From Zoogloea sp. (GTDB taxonomy: Bacteria; Pseudomonadota; Gammaproteobacteria; Burkholderiales; Rhodocyclaceae), in NCBI RefSeq assembly GCF_030157465.1, contig NZ_JAOAUU010000167.1:18906-82905 (forward strand): 64,000 nt of DNA, in the 5' to 3' direction. This document shows positions 1 through 11,326 of this stretch, in pieces (positions within the stretch are counted from its first letter, which is position 1; each line of letters opens with the position of its first letter). Both the position numbers and the translations under genes were made by a program. The notes under the pieces are model-generated. The model was given only the letters and a program-made list of their open reading frames with translations, was not told the origin of the DNA and searched no databases.

Positions 1-612
1 GGCTTCATCGATTTCGACTACGAAATCACCCTGCTCACCGTGCGCGCGTGCGATGCCGGCGGCACGGTTCAAACCTATTTCTGTGATCCCATCGGCCATG
101 TGCAGGTGTCGGGCGATTACGTCGAATCCTGGCAGCCGCAGGCCATGAGCCCGCTGGCCCTGCAGCGCTCCCGCGAGATTGCCGGGGCGGTTACCGCCAA
201 CCTGGGCGGGCGTGGCCTGTTCGGCGTCGAACTGTTTGTGAAGGGCGATGAAGTGTGGTTCTCGGAAGTCAGCCCGCGTCCCCACGACACCGGCCTCGTC
301 ACGCTGTGCTCCCAGCGTTTCTCCGAGTTCGAGCTGCACGCCCGCGCCATTCTCGGCCTGCCGGTGGATGTGAGCCCGCGCGAGCCGGGCGCCTCCGCAG
401 TGATCTACGGCGGTATGGACGAAGCCGGCATTGCCTTCGAAGGCGTGGCCGACGCGCTGGCCGTGCCGCGCACCGACATTCGCCTGTTCGGCAAGCCGGA
501 AGCATTCGTCAAGCGCCGCATGGGCGTGGTGGTGGCCAATGGCGCCGACGTGGGCGAAGCCCGCGAGCGGGCGAAGCTGGCGGCCGGCAAGGTCAGGCCG
601 GTAAAGGCATAA
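1..612 (+). CDS. purT: Formate-dependent phosphoribosylglycinamide formyltransferase (PurT), C-terminal part, truncated by window start
   Basis: Open frame from base 1 ([16 protein letters not shown]...) with ATP-grasp motifs ...[29 protein letters not shown]..., characteristic of PurT. Confidence 0.9.
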   Translation, partial: GFIDFDYEITLLTVRACDAGGTVQTYFCDPIGHVQVSGDYVESWQPQAMSPLALQRSREIAGAVTANLGGRGLFGVELFVKGDEVWFSEVSPRPHDTGLVTLCSQRFSEFELHARAILGLPVDVSPREPGASAVIYGGMDEAGIAFEGVADALAVPRTDIRLFGKPEAFVKRRMGVVVANGADVGEARERAKLAAGKVRPVKA

Positions 613-615
613 ACC

Positions 616-1464
616 ATGAAGCTGCTGCGCTACGGCCCGCCGGGCCAGGAGAAACCGGGGATGCTCGATGGGGAAGGCCACATCTGCGATCTCTCGGGTC
701 TGCTCGACGACATCACCCCCAAAACCCTCGCGCCGGCCGCGCTGGAGGTGTTGCGTGCCATCGACCCGAGCCGTCTGCCACGGGTTGCGGGCGAGCCGCG
801 CCTCGGCGTGCCCTGGAGCGGCACGCCCAAGTACATCGCCATCGGGCTCAACTACCACGATCACGCCATCGAATCCGGCATGCCGGTGCCGGTCGAGCCG
901 GTGATGTTTCCCAAGTGGACCAGCTGCCTGTGCGGCCCGAACGACGACATCGTGCCGCCGGCCGATTTCAATCGCCTCGACTGGGAGGTCGAGCTGGGCA
1001 TCGTCATCGGAAGCCGGGCACGCAATGTGTCGGTGGAGGATGCGCTCACCCACGTGGCGGGGTTTTGCGTGGCCAATGACGTTTCCGAGCGCACCTGGCA
1101 GCTCGAGCGTAGCGGCGGCCAGTGGGGCAAGGGCAAGGGCTTCGATACCTTCGGCCCGGTGGGCCCGTGGCTGGTGACGCCGGATGAAGTGGCCGATCCG
1201 CAGGCCCTCGAGCTGTGGCTGGATGTGAACGGCGAGCGCATGCAAACCGGCAACAGCCGTCTGATGATCTTCTCGTGCGCCGAGCTTGTGGCCCGTTGCA
1301 GCCGGGTGATGACCCTCGAGCCGGGCGACCTGATCATTACCGGCACGCCGCCGGGCGTCGGCATGGGTTTCAAACCGCCGCGCTTTCTCAAGGTGGGCGA
1401 CGTGGTCGAACTGGGAATTTCCGGGCTCGGCAGCCAGCGTCAGCGGGTCGTGGCGGGGCTTTAG
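616..1464 (+). CDS. Fumarylacetoacetate hydrolase (FAH) family protein
   Basis: ORF with FAH signature (YIAIGLNYHDHAIESG..., DWEVELGIVIG, FCVANDVSERTWQ, GDLIITGTPPGVGMGFKPPRFLKVGDVVELGI). Confidence 0.88.
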   Translation: MKLLRYGPPGQEKPGMLDGEGHICDLSGLLDDITPKTLAPAALEVLRAIDPSRLPRVAGEPRLGVPWSGTPKYIAIGLNYHDHAIESGMPVPVEPVMFPKWTSCLCGPNDDIVPPADFNRLDWEVELGIVIGSRARNVSVEDALTHVAGFCVANDVSERTWQLERSGGQWGKGKGFDTFGPVGPWLVTPDEVADPQALELWLDVNGERMQTGNSRLMIFSCAELVARCSRVMTLEPGDLIITGTPPGVGMGFKPPRFLKVGDVVELGISGLGSQRQRVVAGL

Positions 1465-1513
1465 GTTTTAGACAGCCAGGCGTTTGCGTGCTTCGATAGT
1501 CTGTTGTTAACGT

Positions 1514-1543
1514 AAAAAGCGCCGGTTGTCCGGCGCTTTTTTG
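1514..1543. terminator. Bidirectional Rho-independent terminator
   Basis: Inverted repeat aaaagcgccgg-ttgt-ccggcgctttttt between convergent genes. Confidence 0.75.
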
Positions 1544-1576
1544 TGCTCGTTGCAGCCTTGCGGCTGCGCGGTGCAA

Positions 1577-3433
1577 TTACACGGACATGGCCAGTTCGAA
1601 CAGTTCGCGCTTGAGCATGAATTGCTTGGGCAGACGATCCTGCAGCTTTTCGAACCACTCCTTGTGGCCGGCCAGCTCGGTCTTCCAGGCTTCGGCATCG
1701 ATCTTGGTGAGTGCTTCGAACTCTTCCTTGGTGACGTCGGAGCCGGTCCAGTCGATGTCTTCGTACTGGGGCATCCAGCCGAGGGCGTTTTCCTTGGCGT
1801 GGACACGGCCGCGGACGCGATCGACAACCCATTTCAGGACACGCATGTTCTCGCCGAAGCCGGGCCACATGAATTCGCCCTTCTCGTTCATGCGGAACCA
1901 GTTCACGCAGAAGATGCCGGGCGCCTGATCCACGGTGTGACCCATCTTCAGCCAGTGGTTGAAGTAGTCACCCATGTGGTAGCCGCAGAACGGCAGCATG
2001 GCGAACGGATCGCGACGGACTACGCCCTGGGCGCCGAAGGCGGCAGCGGTGGTTTCGGAGCCGAGGGTGGCTGCCATGTAGACGCCGTAGTTCCAGTTGA
2101 AGGCCTGGTATACCAGCGGCACGGTGGTGGCACGACGGCCGCCGAAGATGAAGGCGGAAATCGGCACGCCGGCCGGATCTTCCCAGTTCGGGTCGATGGA
2201 CGGGCACTGGCTGGCCGGGGCGGTGAAGCGGGAGTTCGGGTGGGCAGCCTTGCGGCCGGTTTCCTTGGCGATCTCCGGGGTCCAGTCCTTGCCTTGCCAG
2301 TCGATCAGGTGCGCCGGCGCTTCCTTGGTCATGCCTTCCCACCACACATCGCCATCGTCGGTCAGCGCGACGTTGGTGAAGATGATGTTTTCCTTGAGGG
2401 TGGCCAGCGCGTTGAAGTTGGTCTTCTCGGAGGTGCCCGGTGCGACGCCGAAGAAGCCGGCTTCCGGGTTGATGGCGTAGAAGCGGGTGGTGCCGTCGGC
2501 TTCCTTGCGGGGCTTGATCCAGGCGATGTCGTCACCGACGGTGGAGATCTTCCAGCCGTCGAAGGAGCGCGGCGGGATCAGCATCGCGAAGTTGGTCTTG
2601 CCGCAGGCGGACGGGAAGGCGGCGGCGACGTAGGTCTTCTCGCCGGTGGGGCTTTCCACGCCGAGGATCAGCATGTGTTCGGCCAGCCAGCCTTCGTCGC
2701 GGGCCATGTTGGAGGCGATGCGCAGCGCGAAGCACTTCTTGCCGAGCAGGGCATTGCCGCCGTAGCCGGAGCCGTAGGACCAGATCTCGCGGGTTTCGGG
2801 GTAATGGACGATGTACTTGACGGTCGGGTTGCAGGGCCAGGCGGAGTCCTTCTCGCCGTGGGCCAGCGGGGCGCCAACCGTGTGCATGCAGGGGACGAAT
2901 TCGCCGTCGGTGCCGAGCACGTCATAGACTGCCTTGCCCATGCGGGTCATGACGCGCATGTTGGTGACGACGTAGGGGCTGTCGGAGATTTCGACGCCGA
3001 TGTGGGCGATCGGCGAGCCGAGGGGGCCCATCGAGAACGGAATGACGTACAGCGTGCGGCCGTGCATGCAGCCCTTGAACAGTTCGTTCAGGGTCTTGCG
3101 CATCTTGGCCGGGTCTTCCCAGTTGTTGGTGGGGCCGGCGTCGTCCTTGTTGGCGCAGCAGATGTAGGTGCGGTCTTCCACGCGGGCCACGTCGGACGGG
3201 TCGGAGCAGGCGAGGTAGGAGTTCTTGCGCTTTTCCGGGTTCAGCTTGATGAGCATCCCGGCATCGACCATCTCGGCACAGAGGCGGTCGTATTCTTCTT
3301 GCGAGCCATCACACCAGACCACGCGATCGGGCTCGGTGAGGGTAGCGATCTCGGCAACCCATTGCTTGAGCTTCTGGTTCTTGACGTATTCGGGGGCGGC
3401 TGCGATGGCGGCTTCGGCAATGCTTTGAGACAT
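1577..3433 (-). CDS. pckG: Phosphoenolpyruvate carboxykinase (GTP)
   Basis: ORF 1577..3472 with GTP-PEPCK motifs ([46 protein letters not shown]); likely start MSQSIAEA. Confidence 0.93.
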   Translation of the reverse strand: MSQSIAEAAIAAAPEYVKNQKLKQWVAEIATLTEPDRVVWCDGSQEEYDRLCAEMVDAGMLIKLNPEKRKNSYLACSDPSDVARVEDRTYICCANKDDAGPTNNWEDPAKMRKTLNELFKGCMHGRTLYVIPFSMGPLGSPIAHIGVEISDSPYVVTNMRVMTRMGKAVYDVLGTDGEFVPCMHTVGAPLAHGEKDSAWPCNPTVKYIVHYPETREIWSYGSGYGGNALLGKKCFALRIASNMARDEGWLAEHMLILGVESPTGEKTYVAAAFPSACGKTNFAMLIPPRSFDGWKISTVGDDIAWIKPRKEADGTTRFYAINPEAGFFGVAPGTSEKTNFNALATLKENIIFTNVALTDDGDVWWEGMTKEAPAHLIDWQGKDWTPEIAKETGRKAAHPNSRFTAPASQCPSIDPNWEDPAGVPISAFIFGGRRATTVPLVYQAFNWNYGVYMAATLGSETTAAAFGAQGVVRRDPFAMLPFCGYHMGDYFNHWLKMGHTVDQAPGIFCVNWFRMNEKGEFMWPGFGENMRVLKWVVDRVRGRVHAKENALGWMPQYEDIDWTGSDVTKEEFEALTKIDAEAWKTELAGHKEWFEKLQDRLPKQFMLKRELFELAMSV

Positions 3434-3765
3434 CAGACGATTCTCCAGGACGTTACGGATGCGTTGTTTCACGTTTGCCGGCGGGGAGCTTGCCGGCTGG
3501 GTAATCGCGTCTTTGGGCCTCCAGGGCGCGGCGCGTATTATTGGGCGTCGATAGGATTGCCGCCGGTTGATTGCCGCCGGTTCATTCCGGTTCGGGTCAA
3601 TCGGGAATAACCCTAAAGAAGCTAGCCTGTAATTATGCCACGGTTCGCAAGGTGACGTAATTCACCCGTCACGCCGAAATGCTGCGGATGTCACGAATTG
3701 CCGTCATTGCGCTTTGGCAGGATCATGGGTCGGGAACAGCAACAACACACGAGAGGGAGAAAAGC

Positions 3766-6033
3766 ATGGATGAGCAAATTCGCCAGGCCGCACTGGAATA
3801 CCACCGCCTGCCCAAGCCGGGCAAGATTTCGATCGCCCCCACCAAGGCGCTGACCAACCAGCAGGATCTTTCGCTGGCCTATTCGCCCGGCGTGGCTGCT
3901 GCCTGCGACGCGATTGTCGAAGACCCGGCCGAAGCCGCGTCGCTGACTTCGCGCAGCAACCTCATTGGCGTCGTCACCAACGGCACCGCGGTGCTGGGCC
4001 TGGGCAACATCGGCCCGCTGGCTGCCAAGCCGGTGATGGAAGGCAAGGCCGTGCTGTTCAAGAAGTTTGCCGGCATCGACGTGTTCGACCTGGAAATCGA
4101 CGAACCCGACGCCGACAAGCTGATCGACATGATTGCGGCGCTGGAACCCACCTTCGGCGGCATCAACCTTGAAGACATCAAGGCGCCGGAGTGCTTCTAC
4201 ATCGAGAAGAAGCTGCGCGAGCGCATGAAGATTCCGGTTTTCCATGATGACCAGCACGGCACTGCGATCGTCGTCGGCGCTGCGATCCTCAACGGCCTGC
4301 ATCTGCTGGGCAAGAGTCTGTCGACGGTCAAGCTGGTGACTTCCGGCGCCGGCGCGGCTGCGCTGGCCTGCCTCGATCTGCTGGTGATGCTTGGCGTGCC
4401 TGTCGAGAACATCTGGGTGACCGACCTTGAAGGCGTGGTGTATGTGGGCCGTACCAAACTGATGGATCCGATCAAGGACCGTTACGCCAAGGTGACCGAC
4501 GCCCGCACGCTGGGCGAGGTGATCGAGGGCGCCGACGTGTTCCTGGGCCTGTCGGCGGGTGGTGTGATGAAGCCCGAGATGGTTGCCAAAATGGCGCCCA
4601 ATCCGATGATCATGGCGTTGGCCAACCCGACGCCGGAAATCCTGCCCGAAGAAGTGAAAAAGGTGCGCAGCGACGCGCTGATGGCCACTGGCCGTTCGGA
4701 TTACCCGAACCAGGTGAACAACGTGCTGTGCTTCCCGTTCATCTTCCGCGGCGCGCTCGACGTGGGCGCCACCACCATCACCGACCAGATGAAGCTGGCT
4801 GCCGTGAAGGCGATTGCCGAACTGGCCCGTGCCGAGGCGTCGGACATCGTGGCGGCGGCCTACGGCGAGAACGTCTCCGGCTTTGGTCCCGAGTACATCA
4901 TTCCCAAGCCCTTCGACCCGCGCCTGATCGTCAAGATTGCGCCGGAAGTGGCGCGCGCGGCGATGGAGTCCGGTGTGGCGACGCGTCCGATCACCGATTT
5001 CGAGGCCTACCGCCAGCAGCTCAACAACTTCGTGTGGCAGTCCGGCCTGGTCATGAAACCGGTCTTCCAGGCGGCCAAGCGTGCGCCCAAGCGCATCATC
5101 TTCTCGGAGGGCGAGGCCGAGCGCGTGCTGCGCGCCGTGCAAACGGTGGTGGACGAGGGGCTGTGCCGGCCCATCCTGATCGGCCGCCCCGAGGTCGTGG
5201 TCGAGAGCATCGAGCGCTTCGGCTTGCGTCTGCGTCCGGAACTCGACTTCGAAATGGTCAACCCCGACACCGATCCGCGCTACGAGCAGCTGTGGAGCCA
5301 CTACCACTCGCAAATGGAGCGCAAGGGCGTGTCGATGGATTACGCCAAGCGCGAGGTGCGTCGCCGCCCGACCCTGCTGGGCGCGCTGCTGCTCAAGTTC
5401 GGCTACGCCGACGGGATGATCTGCGGCACCTACGGCATGCATGGCTTGCACCTCAAGTTCATCGAAACAGTGCTCGGCCGCCAGAAGGGCGTGCGCAACT
5501 TCTACACGATGAACCTGCTCACCCTGCCGGGCCGCACGGTGTTTTTGTGCGACACCTACGTCAATTACGATCCGACTCCCGAGCAGGTCGTCGAGATGAC
5601 CCGGCTTGCGGCCGACGAGGTGCGCCGCTTCGGCATCCAGCCGCGCATTGCGCTCTTGTCCCATTCCAGTTTCGGCACCGATATCTCGCCGACCGCCGAC
5701 AAGATGAGAAAGGCGCTGGTGATGCTGCACACCGAGCATCCCGAACTCGACGTGGAAGGCGAGATGCACGGCGATGCGGCGCTGGATGCGGGCATCCGCA
5801 AACAGGTCTTCCCCAACGCCAGGATGAGCGAGGACGCCAACCTTCTGATCTTCCCGACCCTGGATGCGGCCAACATCGCCTTCAACCTGCTCAAGACCGC
5901 TTCCGGAGAAGGCATGACCATCGGTCCGATCCTGCTCGGTTCGGCCAAGCCGGTGCATATCCTCACGCCCACCGCAACCGTGCGGCGGATCATCAACATG
6001 ACGGCGCTGACCGTCGTCGAGGCAGGGCGCTAA
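3766..6033 (+). CDS. maeB: NADP-dependent malic enzyme with C-terminal phosphotransacetylase-like domain
   Basis: N-terminal malic enzyme ([45 protein letters not shown]) and C-terminal PTA-like domain; start [20 protein letters not shown] at 3766. Confidence 0.92.
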   Translation: MDEQIRQAALEYHRLPKPGKISIAPTKALTNQQDLSLAYSPGVAAACDAIVEDPAEAASLTSRSNLIGVVTNGTAVLGLGNIGPLAAKPVMEGKAVLFKKFAGIDVFDLEIDEPDADKLIDMIAALEPTFGGINLEDIKAPECFYIEKKLRERMKIPVFHDDQHGTAIVVGAAILNGLHLLGKSLSTVKLVTSGAGAAALACLDLLVMLGVPVENIWVTDLEGVVYVGRTKLMDPIKDRYAKVTDARTLGEVIEGADVFLGLSAGGVMKPEMVAKMAPNPMIMALANPTPEILPEEVKKVRSDALMATGRSDYPNQVNNVLCFPFIFRGALDVGATTITDQMKLAAVKAIAELARAEASDIVAAAYGENVSGFGPEYIIPKPFDPRLIVKIAPEVARAAMESGVATRPITDFEAYRQQLNNFVWQSGLVMKPVFQAAKRAPKRIIFSEGEAERVLRAVQTVVDEGLCRPILIGRPEVVVESIERFGLRLRPELDFEMVNPDTDPRYEQLWSHYHSQMERKGVSMDYAKREVRRRPTLLGALLLKFGYADGMICGTYGMHGLHLKFIETVLGRQKGVRNFYTMNLLTLPGRTVFLCDTYVNYDPTPEQVVEMTRLAADEVRRFGIQPRIALLSHSSFGTDISPTADKMRKALVMLHTEHPELDVEGEMHGDAALDAGIRKQVFPNARMSEDANLLIFPTLDAANIAFNLLKTASGEGMTIGPILLGSAKPVHILTPTATVRRIINMTALTVVEAGR

Positions 6034-6135
6034 AAGGGAAAGGCAGCCTGTTTTTGCCCTGAGCCGTGCCGACGGGCTGCGCCCGCGCCTGTCCATGCCG
6101 TTAAACTTCCTGAAATAAACGATCGGGGAGGCGGC

Positions 6136-7275
6136 ATGGCAGCAGGACGGACAGCACTGGTGCTCACCGGTGGGGGCGCGCGGGCCGCTTATCAGGTCGG
6201 TGTGCTCATCGCCGTGCGCGACGTGTGGGGCAAGCGCCCGGAGAATCCGTTTCCCATCATCTGCGGAACCTCGGCCGGGGCCGTCAACGCGGTGGCGTTG
6301 GCGGTCTTCTCGGCCGATTTCAACGAGGCGGTGCGCAAGCTCGCCTTCATCTGGCGAAATTTCCACGTCGATCACGTGTATCGGGCCGACACGCTGGCGA
6401 TCACCGAATCGGTGCTGCGCTGGGGGTCGGCCATTTTTTTGGGCTGGCTGGCCCGCCAGACGCCCCATTCGCTGCTCGACAACAGCCCGCTGAGAGAACT
6501 CCTCGAAGCCCAGCTCGATTTCAGCGCCATCGGCCGCGCCATTACCGATGGCCACCTGCAGGCCGTCTCGGTGACAGCGTCCGGCTACACCTCCGGCGAG
6601 AGTCTGGCGTTCTTCCAGGGGCGCGAAGAGCTGCAGCCCTGGCGTCGCGCCCAGCGCATCGGCGTGCGTACCGAACTGAAGGTCGAGCACCTGCTGGCCT
6701 CGAGCGCCATTCCGTTTGTCTTTCCGGCCGTGCGCATCAACCGCGAGTATTTCGGTGATGGCTCCATGCGCCAGTTGGCGCCGATCAGCCCGGTGATCCA
6801 CCTGGGGGCAGAACGCATTCTGGTGATTGCCGGCGGCCGCCGCTCCGAGGAGGCGCGCCAGCGCTCCGATGCCTACCCGTCACCGGCCCAGGTGGCGGGT
6901 CACGCCATGTCGAGCATCTTTCTCGACGGTCTGGCCATGGATCTCGAGCGGCTTGAGCGCATCAACGCCATCGTGGACGCAATCGAGCCGTCGCGGCGAG
7001 CCGAGGCCGGCATTCCCCTCAAGAAAATCGAAACCCTGGTGATTGCACCATCGCAACGACTGGACTATCTTGCCGCCCGTCATCGTAATGCCTTACCACG
7101 GGCCCTGAGCCTTGTTCTACGCGGGATTGGTGCAACGCGGAAGAACGGCTCGGTGTTACTCTCCTACCTTTTGTTCGAGCGAGGGTATACCCGTTCTTTG
7201 ATGGAGTTGGGCTACCGGGATGCCATGAGCCGGCGGGCCGAACTGACGCGCTTCCTGCATGGCGCTGGCCAGTGA
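6136..7275 (+). CDS. Patatin-like phospholipase family protein
   Basis: [13 protein letters not shown] oxyanion loop, GTSAGA nucleophile elbow, [19 protein letters not shown]. Confidence 0.85.
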   Translation: MAAGRTALVLTGGGARAAYQVGVLIAVRDVWGKRPENPFPIICGTSAGAVNAVALAVFSADFNEAVRKLAFIWRNFHVDHVYRADTLAITESVLRWGSAIFLGWLARQTPHSLLDNSPLRELLEAQLDFSAIGRAITDGHLQAVSVTASGYTSGESLAFFQGREELQPWRRAQRIGVRTELKVEHLLASSAIPFVFPAVRINREYFGDGSMRQLAPISPVIHLGAERILVIAGGRRSEEARQRSDAYPSPAQVAGHAMSSIFLDGLAMDLERLERINAIVDAIEPSRRAEAGIPLKKIETLVIAPSQRLDYLAARHRNALPRALSLVLRGIGATRKNGSVLLSYLLFERGYTRSLMELGYRDAMSRRAELTRFLHGAGQ

Positions 7276-7536
7276 CAGGCCTCGATCGGGGTGCATCCGG
7301 AGGCTTGGGCTCCTGCTTACAAAAAAACATTCACAAAAAACTTCAAAAATTTAAAATAAACCATTATTTTGAATAAGAAGTCTGCCGTTGATGGACTTGA
7401 CCCCGAGGGGGCTTCAGGACCAAGCAAGTCGATGATCGGCCGGGAGGCGGTCCAGTCCGCGAGAGTGCTTCATCGCGAAGGTTTGTTATCTGGGAAGGGC
7501 GTGCCCTTCCTGTTTCTGATTCAATATTGAAATACG

Positions 7537-8625
7537 ATGAAAATCCGTAATACCGTAATCGCCTTGCTGAGCGTTTTTGTGCTCGGCTCAGTGGCACCCG
7601 CCGACGCTCTTGCTGCTGCGCAGCGTCCGTCATCCAAAAAAACTGCCGAGGCCAAGCCTGTGGCCAGACTGGCTGCGAAGTCTGCCGCCAAACCCGGGAA
7701 GCGTGCCGACGCGGCAGACCGGATTGTCGCCCGGGCTGGCAAGTCGGCCAGCCAGCGGGAGAAAAACCGTCGCGTAGCCTACGCCTCGCCGCTGGTTCAG
7801 CGCACCGCCGTGGCTGCGGTGGGGCCGGAAATCGACCAGGAGGGCAACCCGCTGCTGCACTCGGCCGCCTTCATGATTGCCGACCAGGCAACGGGCAACG
7901 TGCTGCTCGAAAAAAATTCCGACGCAGTGCTGCCGATCGCCTCCATCACCAAGCTCATGACGGCGATGGTGGTGCTGGATGCGCGCCTCAGCCTGGGTGA
8001 GTCGCTGGTCATCGCTGGGGACGACGTGGATACCCTGCGCAACAGCAGCTCGCACGTGCCGGTGGGTACCGAGCTGTCCCGCGAGGACATGCTGCGCCTG
8101 GCGCTGATGTCATCCGAAAACCGGGCTGCAGCGGCGCTGGCCCGTAATTACCCCGGCGGCTTGCCGGCCTTCGTGATGGCCATGAACCGCAAGGCGACAT
8201 CCCTTGGCCTCCGCGAGACGCGCTTCTCCGACAGCACCGGCCTCAACTCGGCCAACGTGTCGAGCGCTCGCGATCTGGTCAAGATGGTGTCGGCGGCGTC
8301 CCGCTATCCGCTGATCCGCGAGTTTTCCACAACGGCCAACTACGTCGTGTCGCTTAACGGGCGCCAGCGTCAGTTCAACAACACCAACGCACTGGTGAGC
8401 AGCCCGGACTGGCAGATCGGGGTCTCCAAGACCGGTTTCATCAATGAGTCCGGCAAGTGCCTGGTGATGCAGGCCTGGCTGCTCAACAAGCCGATGATCA
8501 TCGTGCTGCTCGATTCCTTCGGACGTTTTACCCGCGTGGCGGACGCCCAGCGGGTCAAGCGTTGGCTGGAGAGCGCAGCCGTGCAGCAGAAGGTTGCCGC
8601 GAACCTTCGTGGCCCGGCTACCTGA
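7537..8625 (+). CDS. pbpG: D-alanyl-D-alanine endopeptidase (PBP7-like)
   Basis: S11 peptidase motifs SITKLMTAMVVLDA (SxxK), SSENRAA (SxN), KTGFINESG (KTG); N-terminal signal sequence. Confidence 0.87.
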   Translation: MKIRNTVIALLSVFVLGSVAPADALAAAQRPSSKKTAEAKPVARLAAKSAAKPGKRADAADRIVARAGKSASQREKNRRVAYASPLVQRTAVAAVGPEIDQEGNPLLHSAAFMIADQATGNVLLEKNSDAVLPIASITKLMTAMVVLDARLSLGESLVIAGDDVDTLRNSSSHVPVGTELSREDMLRLALMSSENRAAAALARNYPGGLPAFVMAMNRKATSLGLRETRFSDSTGLNSANVSSARDLVKMVSAASRYPLIREFSTTANYVVSLNGRQRQFNNTNALVSSPDWQIGVSKTGFINESGKCLVMQAWLLNKPMIIVLLDSFGRFTRVADAQRVKRWLESAAVQQKVAANLRGPAT

Positions 8626-8643
8626 GTACGCTTAGGCTGAGAC

Positions 8644-8672
8644 AAAAAAAGGCGCCACGCGGCGCCTTTTTT
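8644..8672. terminator. Rho-independent terminator
   Basis: aaaaaaaggcgcc-acgc-ggcgcctttttt between convergent genes. Confidence 0.75.
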
Positions 8673-8687
8673 CATTGCGGCTGCGCT

Positions 8688-9467
8688 TCAGCGTGCCGGC
8701 GGCTGGATGTAGCCGAGGGAGTGGGAGATTTCGTCTGCCGTTTCGCGAATCAGCGGTGCCCAGTCGGCGTCGAAGCGCTCGGAGGGGGTCGAGAGGGACA
8801 GCCCGGCCACCAGCTCGCCGCTGTCGTCACGGATGCCGGCAGCGATGCAGCGTACGCCGTTTTCGACTTCGTCGAGGTCGAAGGCAACACCATGGCGGCG
8901 TACCTTGTCGAGCTCCTTCTCAAGGCCCTGCAGGGTGGTGAGCGAGGTTGGCGTGGAGGCGGGCAGGCCGGTGCGCCTGGCGTAATCCTTGACCTTCTGG
9001 GCGCCGTCTTCGACGAGGAAGAGCTTGCCGGTGGCGGTGGTGTGCAGCGGAGCTCGGGCGCCTACGATGTGCACCACGCGCACTGCCGAGCGCCCGCTGG
9101 AGGTGCGTTCGACGTAAACGATTTCGTCACCGGCACGGATGCCCAGATTGACGCTTTCGCCGGTGGCGGCATGCAGCTTGAGCATGGCCGGCATGGCGGT
9201 TTCGCGCAGCGAGATGCGTGATTTGACGATGCTGCCCAACTCGAGCAGACGAATGCCCAGGCGATAGACGCCGGCCTCGCCGCGTTCCACGAAACCGCTG
9301 CCGGTCATGGCGCCGAGAATGCGGTGTGCCGTGGACGGATGCAGGCCGGTTTCTGTGGCGAGTTGCTTGAGGGGAACCGGATCGGGATGCTCGGCGAGCA
9401 CGTCGAGCAGCTTCATCATGCGCTCGATGACCTGGATCGGATTCTTCGCGGGTTCTTGTGTGGACAA
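8688..9467 (-). CDS. IclR family transcriptional regulator
   Basis: N-terminal wHTH (LKQLATETGLHPSTAHRILGAMTGSGFVER) and IclR ligand-binding domain. Confidence 0.88.
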   Translation of the reverse strand: MSTQEPAKNPIQVIERMMKLLDVLAEHPDPVPLKQLATETGLHPSTAHRILGAMTGSGFVERGEAGVYRLGIRLLELGSIVKSRISLRETAMPAMLKLHAATGESVNLGIRAGDEIVYVERTSSGRSAVRVVHIVGARAPLHTTATGKLFLVEDGAQKVKDYARRTGLPASTPTSLTTLQGLEKELDKVRRHGVAFDLDEVENGVRCIAAGIRDDSGELVAGLSLSTPSERFDADWAPLIRETADEISHSLGYIQPPAR

Positions 9468-9556
9468 CGGTTTCTGCCTGTTCGTCAGCGGTGGGGAATG
9501 GTAGCCCAGGAGAGCCTATTTCGCCTAGTGAAATGCTGCGCTGCAGCAAAAACGGA

Positions 9557-10282
9557 TTAGAGCTTGATCGAAAAGGGCGTGAAGTTGGTGGCCACGTCGT
9601 AGTGGTCTTCGCGTTCGGCGTGCTTGAGCGCGGCGACGATCTTGTAGGTGAGGGGCGTGAACAGCACTTCGACGCCAACCTTGGAAACGAACTGGGTGAG
9701 CATGATGCCGGCCAGCAGTTCGTTCGGGATGAGCCCGGAATTCCAGAACGCGAGCGGGTAGAAAAGCAGTGAGTCGACGCCCTCGCCGACGAGGGTCGAG
9801 CCGATGGTGCGCTTCCAGAGGTGGCGTCCGTTGCTGCGGATTTTCATCCGGGCGAGGATGAATGAATTGACGAATTCGCCACAGAAAAACGCACACAGCG
9901 AAGCGCCGACGATGCGCCAGGTGGAGCCGAAGGCGATTTCGTAGGCCGGCTGGTTGGCCCAGGTGGGCGCCGGGGGCAGGGCCACGACGACTGCGGCCAT
10001 CACCGACGCAAAGACCATGGCGCCGAAGCCGGCCCAGATCACCCGCCGGGCGCGGGCGTAGCCGTACACCTCGGTGAGGATGTCACCAAAAATATAGGAG
10101 ACGGGGAAGAACAGCACGCCAGCGCCAAAGGTGACGGGGCCCCAGCCGGGTAGATCGAGCTGGGCGGCCTTGGCGGGGCCGATCAGGTTGGAGCACAGAT
10201 AGACGGCGACGAAGGCCGCCATCACGAATTCGTAGTACTTGTACTGGCGGCTTGGGCTGGCGTGGGTGTGGTCGGGGCGCAT
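9557..10282 (-). CDS. Queuosine precursor transporter (YhhQ family)
   Basis: Hydrophobic protein with YKYYEFVMAAFVAVYLCSNLIGPAK, FPVSYIFGDILTEVYGYARARRVIW. Confidence 0.85.
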   Translation of the reverse strand: MRPDHTHASPSRQYKYYEFVMAAFVAVYLCSNLIGPAKAAQLDLPGWGPVTFGAGVLFFPVSYIFGDILTEVYGYARARRVIWAGFGAMVFASVMAAVVVALPPAPTWANQPAYEIAFGSTWRIVGASLCAFFCGEFVNSFILARMKIRSNGRHLWKRTIGSTLVGEGVDSLLFYPLAFWNSGLIPNELLAGIMLTQFVSKVGVEVLFTPLTYKIVAALKHAEREDHYDVATNFTPFSIKL

Positions 10283-10295
10283 GGGAGCTTTCTGG

Positions 10296-11237
10296 TCAGC
10301 CGATCAGCATGTGTCCGGCCATGCGGACGATGAGCCCGACCACGGCGCCGCAGGCGGCCGGCTTCCAGACATCGGCGACGCGCCGACCGGCGGAGAGCAG
10401 CACGGCAACGCCGGGGAGATCGAGGGGGTGGATCAGCAGGCCGGCGCTGGCGCCGTTGAGGGTGGCTGGGGTGGCCGTGCCGGCACGCAGCATTTCGTCC
10501 ATGACACCCATCATCGCGGTGCCGCCTGCCAGGAATTTGGTGAGGGTAGGCAGGATCAGCGCCGGGTCGGCGCCGACGGCCAGCAGCAGCGGAGCGAGCA
10601 GGGCTGTCAGCGCGTCCAGGGCACCGAGCCGGCGCAGGGCCAGCACCACGGTGAGCGACAGGACCAGCATGGGAATGGAGCCGACGGCGATCTTGAAGGC
10701 TTCGGCGCCGGCCCGGTTGATCACGTCGAGCACGCCCTTGGCGTTTTCTGCCACCGGGTGGTGGAGGGTTTCGTCCACCGTGTGTTCGATGGCGGAGAGC
10801 GTGCGCCCGAAGATGTAATACGTGGCGGCTGCGGCGACCAGCCCACCGACGATCGACCAGCCGAGGACGATGCCGAAGTGCAGGCCCATGGCCGCCATCG
10901 GCATCGAGACGTTGGCCTGGGCCATGGCCATCACCATGGCCAGCGTGGCGGCAATGTGGCGGCTCGAGGCGCCGCGCTGGTCCATCATGGCCAGCGTGGC
11001 CACTGGCGCGGCAAAGCTCACGAAGTTGATCTGCAGTGCGGCGAAGCCGCCGAGGCCGGTGAGGCCCAGCGGGCGCAGAACCGGGGCGAGGCGGGCAACC
11101 ACCCAGTCGAGCACGCCGCGGGCTTCGAGCAGGCGCATCAGCGACAGCATGACGACCATCACCGGCAGCAGCACAAAAAACGATAGCTCGACCGCTGAAC
11201 GGCCGGCTCGCAGGATTACGTCGATCAACAAGTCCAT
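10296..11237 (-). CDS. Nucleoside recognition (GATE) domain membrane protein
   Basis: Multi-TM ORF 10296..11297, likely start MDLLIDVILRAGRSAVELSFF at 11237. Confidence 0.7.
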   Translation of the reverse strand: MDLLIDVILRAGRSAVELSFFVLLPVMVVMLSLMRLLEARGVLDWVVARLAPVLRPLGLTGLGGFAALQINFVSFAAPVATLAMMDQRGASSRHIAATLAMVMAMAQANVSMPMAAMGLHFGIVLGWSIVGGLVAAAATYYIFGRTLSAIEHTVDETLHHPVAENAKGVLDVINRAGAEAFKIAVGSIPMLVLSLTVVLALRRLGALDALTALLAPLLLAVGADPALILPTLTKFLAGGTAMMGVMDEMLRAGTATPATLNGASAGLLIHPLDLPGVAVLLSAGRRVADVWKPAACGAVVGLIVRMAGHMLIG

Positions 11238-11326
11238 GGGAGGCTTACTGCAGATGAGGCAAGGGCTCCGATTATCAGTGCCCTTGCGGGTGGTCACAAA
11301 CTGGGGGGTTACCTGACCGGTATGGG

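Noticed and set aside
1526-3610. 694-aa plus-strand ORF
   Set aside because: Antisense to pckG; His/Gly/Val-rich shadow translation of a high-GC gene, no domain signal.
3691-6801. 1036-aa minus-strand ORF
   Set aside because: Antisense to maeB and the patatin gene; compositionally an antisense shadow ORF.
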